A DNA stretch of 32,488 bases from Pseudorhodoplanes sinuspersici (GTDB taxonomy: Bacteria > Pseudomonadota > Alphaproteobacteria > Rhizobiales > Xanthobacteraceae). A model generated the notes under the pieces. It was not told where the DNA came from. It made no database searches and saw only the letters and a program-made list of their open reading frames with translations. Positions 1 to 9,399 of the stretch are shown here, one piece after another; positions within the stretch are counted from its first letter, which is position 1, and the number at the start of each line of letters is the position of its first letter. The translations under genes were made by a program, and so were the position numbers. The stretch is taken from contig CAMBBO010000006.1 in assembly GCA_945862935.1 (NCBI GenBank), positions 1 through 32,488 of the forward strand. Reading direction: 5' to 3'.

Positions 1-222
1 TTCCGTCTGCGCCGCGCAGCCCGTAACGACAATGTTCGCATCGGGGCGTTCGCGCCGCGCGCGGCGGATCGCCTGACGCGCCTGCCGCACGGCTTCGCCG
101 GTCACAGCGCAGGTATTGAAAACCACCGTATCGGCGACGCCCGCAGCGCCTGCTTCACGCCGGATGACTTCGGACTCGAATACATTGAGCCGGCATCCGA
201 AGCTGACGACATCGACGCTCAT
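1..222 (-). CDS. mtaB: MtaB-like tRNA (t6A37) methylthiotransferase, N-terminal part only (runs off window start)
   Basis: Minus strand from ATG at 222 reads [73 protein letters not shown], typical of the MiaB/MtaB N-terminal domain (SFGCRLN, NTCAVT, VTGC). Overlaps the dapF stop as ATGA. Confidence 0.85.
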   Translation of the reverse strand, partial: MSVDVVSFGCRLNVFESEVIRREAGAAGVADTVVFNTCAVTGEAVRQARQAIRRARRERPDANIVVTGCAAQTE

Positions 223-1097
223 CACGCCGCGCTCAGATTATCGAACAGCGTTGGATCGAAACGCCCTTCAAACTCGAGCGTGTATGCACCCGTCATGATG
301 ACGTGATCGTCGCTCTCGCGCCATTCGATCTGGAGATCTCCGCCGGGCAGCGCCATGTTCACCTTGCGCCCCGTCCGCCGCAAGCGCGCAGCAGCAACCG
401 CAGTCGCGCACGCCGCCGACCCACACGCCATGGTCAACCCCGCGCCGCGCTCCCACGTGCGCATCACGATGTGCTCGGGCGACTTGATTGCTGCGAGCGT
501 AATGTTGGCGCGCTCCGGAAAGATCGGATGGTTTTCGAGCATCGGCCCAAATTTTTCCAGATCGTAGGCGCCCGGATCGTCCACCCAGAAAATCGCATGC
601 GGATTTCCCATGTTCACGATCGCGGGCGAATGCAGGATCGGCTTGTCGATCGGTCCGATCTGCAATTCGATATAGCGCGTGTCGCGGAATTCCTCGGCGA
701 GCGGAATATCCTTCCAGTCGAATTTCGGCTTGCCCATGTCGACCGAAAGAAGATCACCTTCAGCCTTCCAGCAATTGATGAGTCCGGCGCGCGTCTCGAA
801 GGTGAGCGCGTCCTTGCCGGTTTCCTTGAACACGAGAGACGCGATGCAACGCATGCCGTTGCCGCAGGCGCCCGCTTCCGATCCATCGCTGTTGTAGATG
901 CGTACAAATGAATCCGTGCCCTGCAGGCGCGGCGGATAGAGCACCATCATCTGGTCGTAGGGCGCACCCTTCGGGCTTGCGGCGGCGCGTGCTTCAGCGG
1001 CGCTGATCGCAGAGGGCTTCGCACGCATGTCGACGACCAGGATCTCGTTGCCGATCCCGTTCATCTTGGTGAAAGCATGGTTGGAAAGCGCACTCAT
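222..1097 (-). CDS. dapF: Diaminopimelate epimerase
   Basis: 291 aa; [25 protein letters not shown] and [11 protein letters not shown] active-site cysteine motifs. Confidence 0.96.
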   Translation of the reverse strand: MSALSNHAFTKMNGIGNEILVVDMRAKPSAISAAEARAAASPKGAPYDQMMVLYPPRLQGTDSFVRIYNSDGSEAGACGNGMRCIASLVFKETGKDALTFETRAGLINCWKAEGDLLSVDMGKPKFDWKDIPLAEEFRDTRYIELQIGPIDKPILHSPAIVNMGNPHAIFWVDDPGAYDLEKFGPMLENHPIFPERANITLAAIKSPEHIVMRTWERGAGLTMACGSAACATAVAAARLRRTGRKVNMALPGGDLQIEWRESDDHVIMTGAYTLEFEGRFDPTLFDNLSAA

Positions 1098-1220
1098 GGT
1101 GCCGTTATATAGTGTGGCATATGGGCGATTGGCCAGCGGCGGATTTCAGCCGAAATCTTGGCCGCCAGTGCAGTCCCCTCTGTGCTAGCCTCAAGGAAGC
1201 TCAACCCTTTGGAGCGCCTC

Positions 1221-1766
1221 ATGCGCCACGCCCTGCCGACAATCCTGCTTGGCATCGTGCTCGCCTTTTCCGCCCCCGCTCTGGCGCAGCAACCTGCCCC
1301 CGGCGACGTGTTCGGCGCGGAAGTCACGCTTGCGCCCAAAACCATCGTTTCACTATCCGGGACGGGGAAATGGGATTCGGCATTTGAAACGATTTTGGAC
1401 GCACTGAAGATCGTCCACGCTTTCCTCGAACGCGAAGGCGTCAAGCCGGATGGCAATGCGATGGTGATCTACACCACGGCGGACGATACCGGTTTCCAGT
1501 TCGAGGCGGCATTGCCGATCGCGCAGACGCTGCGTAATCCGCCGAAGGGCGACATCACCATGGGAACGTCGCCTGAAGGCAAGGCTTACAAGTTCACCCA
1601 TCGCGGCTCGTATGACGGCATGGACAATACCTACGAGGCAATCACGAATTTCCTCGACCAGAAGAATCTGGATTCGAAAGACCAGTTCATCGAGGAATAC
1701 GTCACCGATCCACGCAACACGCCTGAGGACAAGCTCGTCATCAACGTCTATGTCCCGATCCGGTAA
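1221..1766 (+). CDS. Secreted GyrI-like / effector-binding-domain protein
   Basis: ORF 1158..1766; internal ATG at 1221 gives a signal peptide MRHALPTILLGIVLAFSAPALAQ. The C-terminal region resembles a GyrI-like small-molecule-binding domain. Confidence 0.7.
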   Translation: MRHALPTILLGIVLAFSAPALAQQPAPGDVFGAEVTLAPKTIVSLSGTGKWDSAFETILDALKIVHAFLEREGVKPDGNAMVIYTTADDTGFQFEAALPIAQTLRNPPKGDITMGTSPEGKAYKFTHRGSYDGMDNTYEAITNFLDQKNLDSKDQFIEEYVTDPRNTPEDKLVINVYVPIR

Positions 1767-1783
1767 TCCAGCGGAACCTCTCG

Positions 1784-2482
1784 ATGATTTTCAGCCGTCG
1801 CCTGACCTTCGCGTTCGCCTGTTCGTTGCTTGCAGGCACACTGCCTGGCTTTTCGCAGGCTCAGGATTTATCGCTGCCCTCCATCACCGTGACGGGTGAA
1901 GCGAGCCTCAGCGTCGCGCCCGACCGCGCTATCGTAAGCGCCGGGGTTTCAAGTCAGGCCAAGGCTGCGCGCGAAGCGATGAGTGCAAACAACAAGGCGA
2001 TGGCGGCAGTGCTTGCCTCGCTGAAGGAGCAAGGCGTTGCGGATGCGGACGTGCAGACCGCGCGACTGAGTCTTGAGGCTATTCGCAGCAAGGACAACGC
2101 GCAGCCGGTGGCGGGTTTTCAGGCGTCCAACCGTGTCACCGTGCAGATCCGCGAAATCGCCAAGCTCGGCGAGGTGCTCGACCGGCTGGTGACGGCAGGC
2201 GCGAATTCCATCGGCGGGATCGAGTTCATCGTCTCCAATGCCGAAAGGCTGCTCGACAAGGTGCGCGCGGACGCGGTCGCCGATGCCAAGCGCAAGGCCG
2301 AGATCTACGTTCAGGCGGCGGGCGTTGGCCTTGGCCGCCCGGTAACGATCTCCGAGCAGGGGGCGCCGATGCGCCCGATGATGCGGATGGCAGCCCCCAG
2401 TGCCGGGGCCGCCATGCCGGTCGCGCCGGGCGAGGAGCGGATCAGCATGACCGTCGCGATCAGCTACGAATTGATGCGCTAA
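1784..2482 (+). CDS. SIMPL (DUF541) domain-containing secreted protein
   Basis: 232 aa; signal peptide then ITVTGEASLSVAPDRAIVSAGVSSQAKAAREAMSANNKAM..., the SIMPL family pattern. Confidence 0.85.
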   Translation: MIFSRRLTFAFACSLLAGTLPGFSQAQDLSLPSITVTGEASLSVAPDRAIVSAGVSSQAKAAREAMSANNKAMAAVLASLKEQGVADADVQTARLSLEAIRSKDNAQPVAGFQASNRVTVQIREIAKLGEVLDRLVTAGANSIGGIEFIVSNAERLLDKVRADAVADAKRKAEIYVQAAGVGLGRPVTISEQGAPMRPMMRMAAPSAGAAMPVAPGEERISMTVAISYELMR

Positions 2483-2500
2483 AGGCCAAAATCGCTTGCC

Positions 2501-2529
2501 TTGACTTGGCCTTACCCGGCCCCTAGGTT
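2501..2529 (+). promoter_or_regulatory. Candidate sigma70-type promoter for ffh
   Basis: TTGACT (2501-2506), 17-nt spacer, TAGGTT (2524-2529). Good -35, weaker -10. Confidence 0.4.
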
Positions 2530-2535
2530 CCGCCC

Positions 2536-2624
2536 GCTCTCATAAAGAGCTGACTTTGGAATGCGCCGACCGGTCCTTTTGAGGCCGGAGGTAACCGCCC
2601 GACAGCGCAATGCGCCCTCGGGCG
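2536..2624 (+). promoter_or_regulatory. Structured leader upstream of ffh (three consecutive hairpins)
   Basis: GCTCT-CATAA-AGAGC (2536-2550); CCGG(T)CC-TTTTGA-GGCCGG (2570-2588); nested CGCCCGA...TCGGGCG with inner GCGC-AAT-GCGC (2596-2624). Confidence 0.45.
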
Positions 2625-2652
2625 TCAAATGCGTTTGAACGGGACGGCTGAA

Positions 2653-4188
2653 GTGTTCGACAATCTGTCGGAAAAGCTTGGTGGAATTCTCGACAAACTG
2701 ACGCGGCGCGGCGCGCTGTCGGCAGCCGATGTCGATGCCGCCTTGCGCGAAGTGCGCCGTGCACTGCTGGAAGCCGACGTCGCGCTCGACGTCGCTCGCG
2801 AATTTATCGAACGCGTGAGAACGCGTGCGGTCGGCGTCGAAGTCATCAAGTCGGTCACGCCCGGCCAGATGGTCGTGAAGATCGTTCACGACGAACTCGT
2901 GCAGACGCTCGGCGCCACCGCCGATCCGATCGATCTCAACGCCGCAGCGCCAATCGCGATCATGATGGTCGGCCTGCAGGGTTCGGGCAAAACGACGACC
3001 AGCGCGAAGATCGCAAAGCGCCTCGCCGATCTCGGCAAGAAAAAAGTCATTATGGCTTCGCTCGATACACGCCGTCCGGCCGCGATGGAGCAGCTTGCCA
3101 TCCTCGGCCAGCAAACAGAAATTCCGACACTGCCCGTCGTCGCGGGCCAGACGCCGCCGCAGATCGCGCGCCGCGCGCTCGAAGCCGGACGGCTTGGCGG
3201 CTACGACATCGTCATTCTCGACACCGCGGGCCGCACCACGCTCGACGAAGAGATGATGAACGAAGCTGCCGAAGTGAAGCGCGCTGCGGCCCCGCACGAA
3301 GTGCTGCTGGTCGCGGACGCGCTGACCGGACAGGACGCAGTCAATCTCGCGCGCTCGTTCAACGAACGCGTCGGCCTCACCGGTATCGTGCTCACCCGCG
3401 TCGATGGCGACGGACGCGGCGGCGCGGCACTCTCGATGCGCGCAGTCACCGGCAAGCCGATCAAGCTTCTCGGCACCGGCGAAAAGATGGATGCGCTCGA
3501 GACTTTCGATCCGGCGCGTATCGCCGGCCGCATTCTCGGCATGGGCGACATCGTCGCATTGGTCGAGAAAGCCGCCGCGAATATCGACGCGGAAAAGGCG
3601 CGCATCACCGCCGAGAAGATGCGCAAGGGCGTATTCGATCTCACCGATTTGCGCGAACAGCTGAAGCAGATGTCGGCGATGGGCGGCATGTCCGGGCTGA
3701 TGGGCATGATGCCCGGCGTCGCCAAGATGAAGAACCAGATCGCCAATGCCGGTCTCGACGACAATGTGCTGAAGCGTCAGGTCGCGATCATCGACTCGAT
3801 GACGCCGAAAGAGCGCAAGAACCCCGACATCCTGAAAGCGAGCCGCAAGAAGCGCATCGCGGCCGGTTCCGGCACCTCGCCCGAGCAGATCAACAAGCTT
3901 TTGAAAATGCACCGCGGCATGGCCGACATGATGAAGGCGATGGGCGGCGCAAAGCGCGGTCCGATGGCACAGATGGCCGCCGCAATGGGCTTTGGCGGCA
4001 CGCCGTCGCCCGAGGAAATGCAGAAGATGGCCGAGAAGATGCAAGGCGGCGCGGGCGGAATGCCCGGCCTGCCTCAAGGCATGCCCGGATTGCCGCCGAA
4101 TTTCCCCGGCGCACCGGGAGGATTACCGGGCTTGGGAGGCAAGATGCCGCTTCCCGGTCTCGGAGGATTTCCGGGGAAGAAGAAATAA
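2653..4188 (+). CDS. ffh: Signal recognition particle protein Ffh
   Basis: MFDNLSEKLGGILDKLTRRGALSAADVDAALREVRRALLEADVALDV; GLQGSGKTTT, DTAGR and TRVDGDGRGG GTPase motifs; Met-rich M domain. GTG at 2653 preferred over ATG at 2629 of the ORF track. Confidence 0.97.
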   Translation: MFDNLSEKLGGILDKLTRRGALSAADVDAALREVRRALLEADVALDVAREFIERVRTRAVGVEVIKSVTPGQMVVKIVHDELVQTLGATADPIDLNAAAPIAIMMVGLQGSGKTTTSAKIAKRLADLGKKKVIMASLDTRRPAAMEQLAILGQQTEIPTLPVVAGQTPPQIARRALEAGRLGGYDIVILDTAGRTTLDEEMMNEAAEVKRAAAPHEVLLVADALTGQDAVNLARSFNERVGLTGIVLTRVDGDGRGGAALSMRAVTGKPIKLLGTGEKMDALETFDPARIAGRILGMGDIVALVEKAAANIDAEKARITAEKMRKGVFDLTDLREQLKQMSAMGGMSGLMGMMPGVAKMKNQIANAGLDDNVLKRQVAIIDSMTPKERKNPDILKASRKKRIAAGSGTSPEQINKLLKMHRGMADMMKAMGGAKRGPMAQMAAAMGFGGTPSPEEMQKMAEKMQGGAGGMPGLPQGMPGLPPNFPGAPGGLPGLGGKMPLPGLGGFPGKKK

Positions 4189-4239
4189 CCCCGACACGAG
4201 CAACCAGACTTCAAACGATCGCAAGAAAGGAAAACTAAA

Positions 4240-4620
4240 ATGGGTGTTGTTATCCGCATGTCCCGCGCAGGGACCAAGAAGCGTCCGTTCTACCACATCG
4301 TCGTTGCCGACTCGCGCGCGCCGCGCGACGGACGCTTCATCGAGCGTCTCGGATATTTCAATCCGCTCCTGCCGAAGGACAAGAAAGAGCGCCTCGTGCT
4401 CGACTTTGAAAAGGTGAAGGCGTGGATGGCCAAGGGCGCGCTGCCGTCCGACCGCGTGTCCCGCTTCCTCGATGCCGAAGGCATCCTGAAGCGCGAGAAG
4501 CGCAACAACCCGGAAAAGGCGATCCCGCGCAAGGAACGCAAGGCCGCGGCGGAAGAAGCCGCAAAGGAAGCAAGTGCTGCTCCGAAGGCGCCTGCTGCTC
4601 CTGCCGCTCCCGCGGCGTAA
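4240..4620 (+). CDS. rpsP: 30S ribosomal protein S16
   Basis: [43 protein letters not shown]; Ala/Pro-rich C-terminal extension. Confidence 0.97.
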   Translation: MGVVIRMSRAGTKKRPFYHIVVADSRAPRDGRFIERLGYFNPLLPKDKKERLVLDFEKVKAWMAKGALPSDRVSRFLDAEGILKREKRNNPEKAIPRKERKAAAEEAAKEASAAPKAPAAPAAPAA

Positions 4621-4626
4621 CGCGGC

Positions 4627-5178
4627 ATGTCCGCGCGTCCGACAGACGGGCGCAATTCACGAGTCTGCGTGGCGCGCATCGGCGCCGCGCACGGGCTGAA
4701 GGGCGAAGTGCGCCTGTGGTCGTTCACGCAGGAGCCGCTCGCGGTCCGGCGCTATGGCGTGCTGGAGAGCGAAGACGGCAATCGGCGTTTCACGATCAAG
4801 GCGATGCGCGCGTCGAAAGATCATTTCGTCGCGCGATTTTCCGGCGTCGAAGATCGTGACGCCGCCGAAGCGCTGAACAACACGCAGCTCTACATTCCGC
4901 GCGACCGGCTGCCCGCCGCCGAAAGCGATGAATTCTATCATGCCGACCTGATCGGCCTCGATGTTCTCGACAGCGACGGCTCACAAATCGGAACCGTCCA
5001 CGCGCTGCATAATTTCGGCGCGGGAGACATCATCGAGATCATGCGGGCCGGCAGCGAAAAATCCGTGATGATCGCGTTCAACGAAACGACTGTGCCGACA
5101 ATCGACCTCGACGCACGACAGCTTGTCGTGGTGCTGCCCGCGGAAGTCGAAGCGCGCGAGGACGGCGAGCCTGCGTGA
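4627..5178 (+). CDS. rimM: Ribosome maturation factor RimM
   Basis: [20 protein letters not shown]...[21 protein letters not shown]; located between rpsP and trmD. Confidence 0.95.
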   Translation: MSARPTDGRNSRVCVARIGAAHGLKGEVRLWSFTQEPLAVRRYGVLESEDGNRRFTIKAMRASKDHFVARFSGVEDRDAAEALNNTQLYIPRDRLPAAESDEFYHADLIGLDVLDSDGSQIGTVHALHNFGAGDIIEIMRAGSEKSVMIAFNETTVPTIDLDARQLVVVLPAEVEAREDGEPA

Positions 5179-5191
5179 TGCGGATATTCCG

Positions 5192-5902
5192 ATGACCTGG
5201 CGGGCGAGCGTCCTCACGATCTTCCCGGAAATGTTTCCCGGCCCGCTCGGTGTCAGCCTCGCGGGTAAGGCACTTGCCGCAGGAACATGGTCGCTGGACA
5301 TCGTCGACATTCGCGATCACGCGACCGACAAGCATCGCACCGTCGATGACACGCCTGCCGGTGGCGGTCCGGGCATGGTGATGAAGGCCGACGTGCTCGC
5401 GCGCGCAATCGATTCCGTCGCCGACCAGCGACCGCGTTTTTTCATGAGTCCGCGCGGCGTACCGCTTACTCAAGCCAAAGTGAGCGAACTTGCGCGCGGC
5501 GATGGCGCGCTGATCGTGTGCGGCCGTTTCGAGGGCGTGGACGAGCGGCTGATCGCCGCGCGAAATCTGCAGGAGATCTCGATCGGCGATTACGTCCTAT
5601 CGGGCGGCGAGCTTGCCGCAGCCGTCATGCTCGATGCCTGCATCCGGCTCCTGCCCGGCGTCATGGGCAAGGAAGCCTCAGGCCTGGACGAGAGCTTTTC
5701 CGAGGGCCTGCTCGAATACCCCCAATTCACGCGACCCCAGATTTTCGAGGGTCAGACCATCCCGGACATCCTGACCGGCGGCGACCATTCAAAGGTCGCC
5801 AAATGGCGGCTGGAACAGGCCGAATCCCTCACCCGCCAGCGGCGGCCGGACCTTTGGACGGCCTATTCCGGCCAGCCCAAGAAATCCGGTCCCAATGGGT
5901 GA
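5192..5902 (+). CDS. trmD: tRNA (guanine-N1)-methyltransferase
   Basis: [28 protein letters not shown]...GGGPGMVMK...[10 protein letters not shown]...[13 protein letters not shown]. Start set at ATG 5192 within ORF 5123..5902. Confidence 0.96.
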   Translation: MTWRASVLTIFPEMFPGPLGVSLAGKALAAGTWSLDIVDIRDHATDKHRTVDDTPAGGGPGMVMKADVLARAIDSVADQRPRFFMSPRGVPLTQAKVSELARGDGALIVCGRFEGVDERLIAARNLQEISIGDYVLSGGELAAAVMLDACIRLLPGVMGKEASGLDESFSEGLLEYPQFTRPQIFEGQTIPDILTGGDHSKVAKWRLEQAESLTRQRRPDLWTAYSGQPKKSGPNG

Positions 5903-5928
5903 CAAACCCGGCCATTTGCATTAGAAAC

Positions 5929-5982
5929 CCGCCCGAAACCTGACAGACCCGATTGGGTACCGCAGCGCCACCGAAGGCGGGC
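5929..5982 (+). promoter_or_regulatory. Candidate structured leader in the trmD-rplS intergenic region
   Basis: Outer pairing CCCGCC (5929-5934)/GGCGGG (5977-5982) encloses ACCC-GATT-GGGT (5948-5959). Confidence 0.3.
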
Positions 5983-6012
5983 TTGGCGCGCGAGACGAAT
6001 GGAGATTTCGCC

Positions 6013-6501
6013 ATGAACCTCATCCAGACACTCGAAAAAGAACAGATGGAGAGGCTCTCCGCCACCAAGGAGATTCCCGATTTCGAGCCGGGCGATACGC
6101 TGCTCGTCAACGTGAAGGTCGTGGAAGGCGAGCGCACCCGCGTGCAGGCCTATGAAGGCGTTTGCATCGGCCGCGCAGGCGCCGGCCTGAACGAGAATTT
6201 CACCGTCCGCAAGATTTCCTACGGCGAAGGCGTCGAGCGCGTGTTCCCGCTCTACTCGCCGATGGTCGATTCCATCAAGGTCGTGCGCCGCGGCAAGGTT
6301 CGCCGCGCGAAGCTATATTATCTGCGTAACCTGCGCGGCAAGTCGGCGCGCATCACCGAAGCGCAGAGCCGTCACGGCAGCGACGACGCAGCCGGCGAGA
6401 CTGCGGCGAACGCAGCTCCGAAGACACCCAAGGCTCCGAGGGCGGCCCCGAAGGCCGCCGCACCGAAAAAGGCTGCGCCGAAAAAGGCCGCTGCCAAGTA
6501 A
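6013..6501 (+). CDS. rplS: 50S ribosomal protein L19
   Basis: [83 protein letters not shown]; Lys/Ala/Pro-rich tail. Confidence 0.96.
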   Translation: MNLIQTLEKEQMERLSATKEIPDFEPGDTLLVNVKVVEGERTRVQAYEGVCIGRAGAGLNENFTVRKISYGEGVERVFPLYSPMVDSIKVVRRGKVRRAKLYYLRNLRGKSARITEAQSRHGSDDAAGETAANAAPKTPKAPRAAPKAAAPKKAAPKKAAAK

Positions 6502-6524
6502 TTCGGCGGGCTCACTCATCATTC

Positions 6525-6556
6525 AAAAAAGGCCGGGGCTTACCCCGGCCTTTTTT
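6525..6556 (+). terminator. Rho-independent terminator after rplS
   Basis: AAAAAAGGCCGGGG-CTTA-CCCCGGCCTTTTTT. Confidence 0.93.
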
Positions 6557-6573
6557 GTTGGCGCATCCCTGCG

Positions 6574-6602
6574 TTGCGAGCGTAGTTTTGAATTGATATA
6601 TC
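6574..6602 (+). promoter_or_regulatory. Candidate promoter for the small ORF and leuC
   Basis: TTGCGA (6574-6579), 17-nt spacer, TATATC (6597-6602); ATG of the small ORF starts 7 nt after the -10. Confidence 0.4.
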
Positions 6603-6608
6603 CTGCTT

Positions 6609-6764
6609 ATGACGGCGAACGAGACACCCTCACGCGCAACCGCGCCGCGCTGGATCGCCACTTGGTCGGCGCTGATTCCTGCGCGCATCGTGCTGCAGGA
6701 CCATGTGCGCCTGCCGGGCCGGTTTTTCGGCCGGCTGACCGCATCCGCGCAGGCGCGACTTTGA
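6609..6764 (+). CDS. Small ORF (51 aa) upstream of leuC, possible leader or leaderless small protein
   Basis: Translated by eye: MTANETPSRATAPRWIATWSALIPARIVLQDHVRLPGRFFGRLTASAQARL. Below the ORF-track length cutoff. Confidence 0.35.
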   Translation: MTANETPSRATAPRWIATWSALIPARIVLQDHVRLPGRFFGRLTASAQARL

Positions 6765-6833
6765 TGTGAACCTCCGCGCAAACGCGCGGGCCAAGGCCTC
6801 ACATTCATTCCGCCCCGACAGGATTTTCACACT

Positions 6834-8237
6834 ATGAAACCGCGCACGCTCTACGACAAAATCTGGGAAGACCATCTGGTTGATGAACAGCCGGACGGCA
6901 CCTGCCTCATCTACATCGACCGGCACCTTGTGCACGAAGTCACCTCCCCGCAGGCCTTCGAGGGCCTGCGTAATTCCGGCCGCAAGGTTCACGCGCCGGA
7001 GAAGACGCTCGCCGTGGTCGATCACAACGTGCCGACCTCGGATCGCAATCTGCCCAATCCCGATCCGGAAAGCACCGAACAGATTGCCGTGATGGCGCAG
7101 AACGCCAAGGATTTCGGCGTCGAGTATTTCGACGAATTCGATAAGCGTCAGGGCATCGTCCACATCATCGGACCGGAGCAGGGCTTCACGCTGCCCGGCA
7201 CAACCCTCGTGTGCGGCGACAGCCACACAGCGACTCATGGCGCATTTGGCGCGCTCGCCTATGGCATCGGCACGTCCGAGGTCGAGCATGTGCTTGCGAC
7301 ACAGACGCTGATCCAGAAAAAATCCAAGAACATGCGCGCGATCGTCGACGGCAAATTGCCGGCCGGCGTCACCGCGAAGGATATTATTCTGGCGATCATC
7401 GGCGAGATCGGCACTGCGGGCGGCACGGGCTTCGCGCTCGAATATGCCGGCGAAGCGATCCGCGCGCTCTCGATGGAAGGCCGCATGACCGTCTGCAACA
7501 TGTCGGTCGAAGGCGGCGCGAAGGCTGGATTCATCGCGCCGGACGAAAAGGCATTCGCGTATCTGAAAGGCAAGCCGAAGGCCCCACAGGGCGAGGCGTG
7601 GGATCAGGCTATGCGTTATTGGGAAACACTCGTCTCCGACGAGGGCGCGCATTTCGACCGCGAGATCAGGCTCGACGCGGCCAAGCTGCCGCCAATCGTG
7701 TCGTGGGGCACAAGCCCGGAAGATGTCATCACGGTCACGGGCGCCGTTCCCGATCCCGACAGGATCGAGGACGAGGGCAAGCGCGAGTCAAAGCGGCGCG
7801 CGCTTCAATATATGGGCCTCACAGCCGGCACGAAGATTACCGACATCAAGCTCGACCGCATCTTTATCGGCTCCTGCACCAACGGGCGCATCGAGGATCT
7901 GCGTGATGTGGCGCGCATCGTCGAAGGCAAGAGCGTGAACGCAAACCTAAGCGCGATGATCGTTCCGGGTTCGGGTCTTGTGAAGGAGCAGGCGGAAGCC
8001 GAAGGCCTCGACAAGATTTTCATCAAGGCGGGATTCGACTGGCGCGAGCCGGGCTGCTCGATGTGCCTTGCGATGAACCCGGACAAGCTAAAGCCGGAAG
8101 AACGCTGCGCGTCCACGTCAAACAGAAACTTCGAAGGCCGTCAGGGTTACAAGGGCCGCACGCATCTGGTGTCGCCCGCGATGGCGGCGGCAGCGGCGAT
8201 CGCCGGACACTTCGTCGACGTGCGTGAGTGGAAATAG
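6834..8237 (+). CDS. leuC: 3-isopropylmalate dehydratase large subunit
   Basis: 467 aa; [53 protein letters not shown]-like motif, [13 protein letters not shown]. Confidence 0.97.
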   Translation: MKPRTLYDKIWEDHLVDEQPDGTCLIYIDRHLVHEVTSPQAFEGLRNSGRKVHAPEKTLAVVDHNVPTSDRNLPNPDPESTEQIAVMAQNAKDFGVEYFDEFDKRQGIVHIIGPEQGFTLPGTTLVCGDSHTATHGAFGALAYGIGTSEVEHVLATQTLIQKKSKNMRAIVDGKLPAGVTAKDIILAIIGEIGTAGGTGFALEYAGEAIRALSMEGRMTVCNMSVEGGAKAGFIAPDEKAFAYLKGKPKAPQGEAWDQAMRYWETLVSDEGAHFDREIRLDAAKLPPIVSWGTSPEDVITVTGAVPDPDRIEDEGKRESKRRALQYMGLTAGTKITDIKLDRIFIGSCTNGRIEDLRDVARIVEGKSVNANLSAMIVPGSGLVKEQAEAEGLDKIFIKAGFDWREPGCSMCLAMNPDKLKPEERCASTSNRNFEGRQGYKGRTHLVSPAMAAAAAIAGHFVDVREWK

Positions 8238-8263
8238 CGCACGCATTTTCGCAAACCAAAAGC

Positions 8264-8291
8264 AAAAGGCCCGCACGCTTGCGGGCCTTTT
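8264..8291. terminator. Bidirectional terminator between leuC and the convergent Tyr/His-rich gene
   Basis: AAAAGGCCCGC-ACGCTT-GCGGGCCTTTT (T run continues on +). Confidence 0.9.
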
Positions 8292-8314
8292 TTATTCTCT
8301 CGGCAGCAGTCCGA

Positions 8315-8650
8315 TCACCACCAGGCGCGATGTCCGTATCCGCGATGGCCGAAACCGTAGAAGAACGGCGCGGGGCGATAGTAATACGCCGGGCGATAAT
8401 AATGGGGCCGGTAATAGGGCTGCGGGTAATAGCCGTAACTGTAATACGGCCGGTAAACCGGACGGTATCCCCAATGGCGGTGATGCCGATGGTAGCGCCG
8501 GTAATGACGATGCCGCGCGCTGAGATTGGTCTGCTCGACGGCCTCTACGGCCGTCGCAGTATTCGCTTTCGGCGCGGCGGATGCCGGCGCCGTGAATGAC
8601 ACCACCGCGAGCGCGGCAGCCGTCAACATTCCGAGTACGATCTTCGACAC
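8315..8650 (-). CDS. Secreted Tyr/His/Arg-rich low-complexity protein
   Basis: ORF 8315..8680; GTG at 8650 preferred because GGGAGG lies just upstream. Gives signal peptide MSKIVLGMLTAAALAVVSFTAPASA, then HRHYRRYHRHHRHWGYRPVYRPYYSYGYYPQPYYRPHYYRPAYYYRP. Confidence 0.65.
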   Translation of the reverse strand: MSKIVLGMLTAAALAVVSFTAPASAAPKANTATAVEAVEQTNLSARHRHYRRYHRHHRHWGYRPVYRPYYSYGYYPQPYYRPHYYRPAYYYRPAPFFYGFGHRGYGHRAWW

Positions 8651-8765
8651 ATGAACCTCCCGATCCATCTTAGCCGCCACCTTTATGCAGAACGCGATCC
8701 GGCGGCGTTGGTTTCAAACTTGAGCTACGTTGCGTGAACGCGGCATGAACCGTTAACGTGAACCG

Positions 8766-9062
8766 TCATCCGGGAACCCAGCGGCAGCGCATTTGCGGCG
8801 TAATCACAGTGCCGCTCGGCCGGTATTCGGTGCGGTACCCATCGACACATTGCCGCACGGCGTTCGGACCCGGATACGAATAATAGCCGGGCCGCGGATA
8901 ATCGTAAGCGGGCGGCTGGCGGTAAATGCGAAGGCGCGGCCGTTTGCGTTGCGCCGAAAACTCAGCCGCCTGCGCCGCGCGCAGCCCATCCGGTTGTGCC
9001 GCCAGCGCAGAACTTCCAACGGACACGACACAGAACGCCAAGGCTATCGCCAGAAATTTCAT
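8766..9062 (-). CDS. Small secreted hypothetical protein
   Basis: 98 aa; signal peptide MKFLAIALAFCVVSVGSSALAA, C-terminal CVDGYRTEYRPSGTVITPQMRCRW with a conserved-looking Cys pair. Confidence 0.7.
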   Translation of the reverse strand: MKFLAIALAFCVVSVGSSALAAQPDGLRAAQAAEFSAQRKRPRLRIYRQPPAYDYPRPGYYSYPGPNAVRQCVDGYRTEYRPSGTVITPQMRCRWVPG

Positions 9063-9138
9063 ACCGCACTCCTTGGGGCGTAACGCTCCCCCATCGCTTT
9101 GCCTCCGTCAACCGTGGCCGGAGCGGTCACAACGTCAT

Positions 9139-9399
9139 ATGCTTAAAGCCATGACGAACGCAGATCACGGCAAACGCGAGGCGGCGGCGCGCGACGAGCT
9201 GAAAAAGCTCGGCGACCGCGAGACAATCTTCACCGGCACGATCGGGGCGACGGTGGATCGCGCCAAAACGCATTTCTCGGGAAGCGATGACGCTACCGAC
9301 GACCGCATCGAAATCTGGGGCAAGCGCATCGGCCGTACGCTCAGCCTGATCGGTGTATTCGCGCTCGGGCTTTATCTCTACGCGACCTATTTCAAATGA
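9139..9399 (+). CDS. Small membrane protein, hypothetical
   Basis: ORF 8926..9399; start ATG 9139 or 9151. Single C-terminal TM (TLSLIGVFALGLYLYATYF). Overlaps the next gene as ATGA. Confidence 0.7.
   Translation: MLKAMTNADHGKREAAARDELKKLGDRETIFTGTIGATVDRAKTHFSGSDDATDDRIEIWGKRIGRTLSLIGVFALGLYLYATYFK

Noticed and set aside
303-911. 202-aa plus-strand ORF antisense to dapF
   Set aside because: dapF motifs on the minus strand are clear; the antisense translation is compositionally biased.
2482-2513. AAGGCCAA-N16-TTGGCCTT after the SIMPL gene as a terminator
   Set aside because: Long loop and no T run; it overlaps the candidate ffh promoter, so terminator status is unsupported.
2512-4077. 521-aa minus-strand ORF covering most of ffh
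   Set aside because: Antisense shadow ORF in GC-rich coding DNA; Arg/His/Ala-rich nonsense composition, no motifs, fully overlapped by a certain gene.
6630-7652. 340-aa minus-strand ORF over leuC; similar long shadows at 10830..11696, 12386..13261, 15002..15889, 18073..18762, 24398..25069 and 28478..29200
   Set aside because: All lie opposite well-supported genes and lack recognisable domains.
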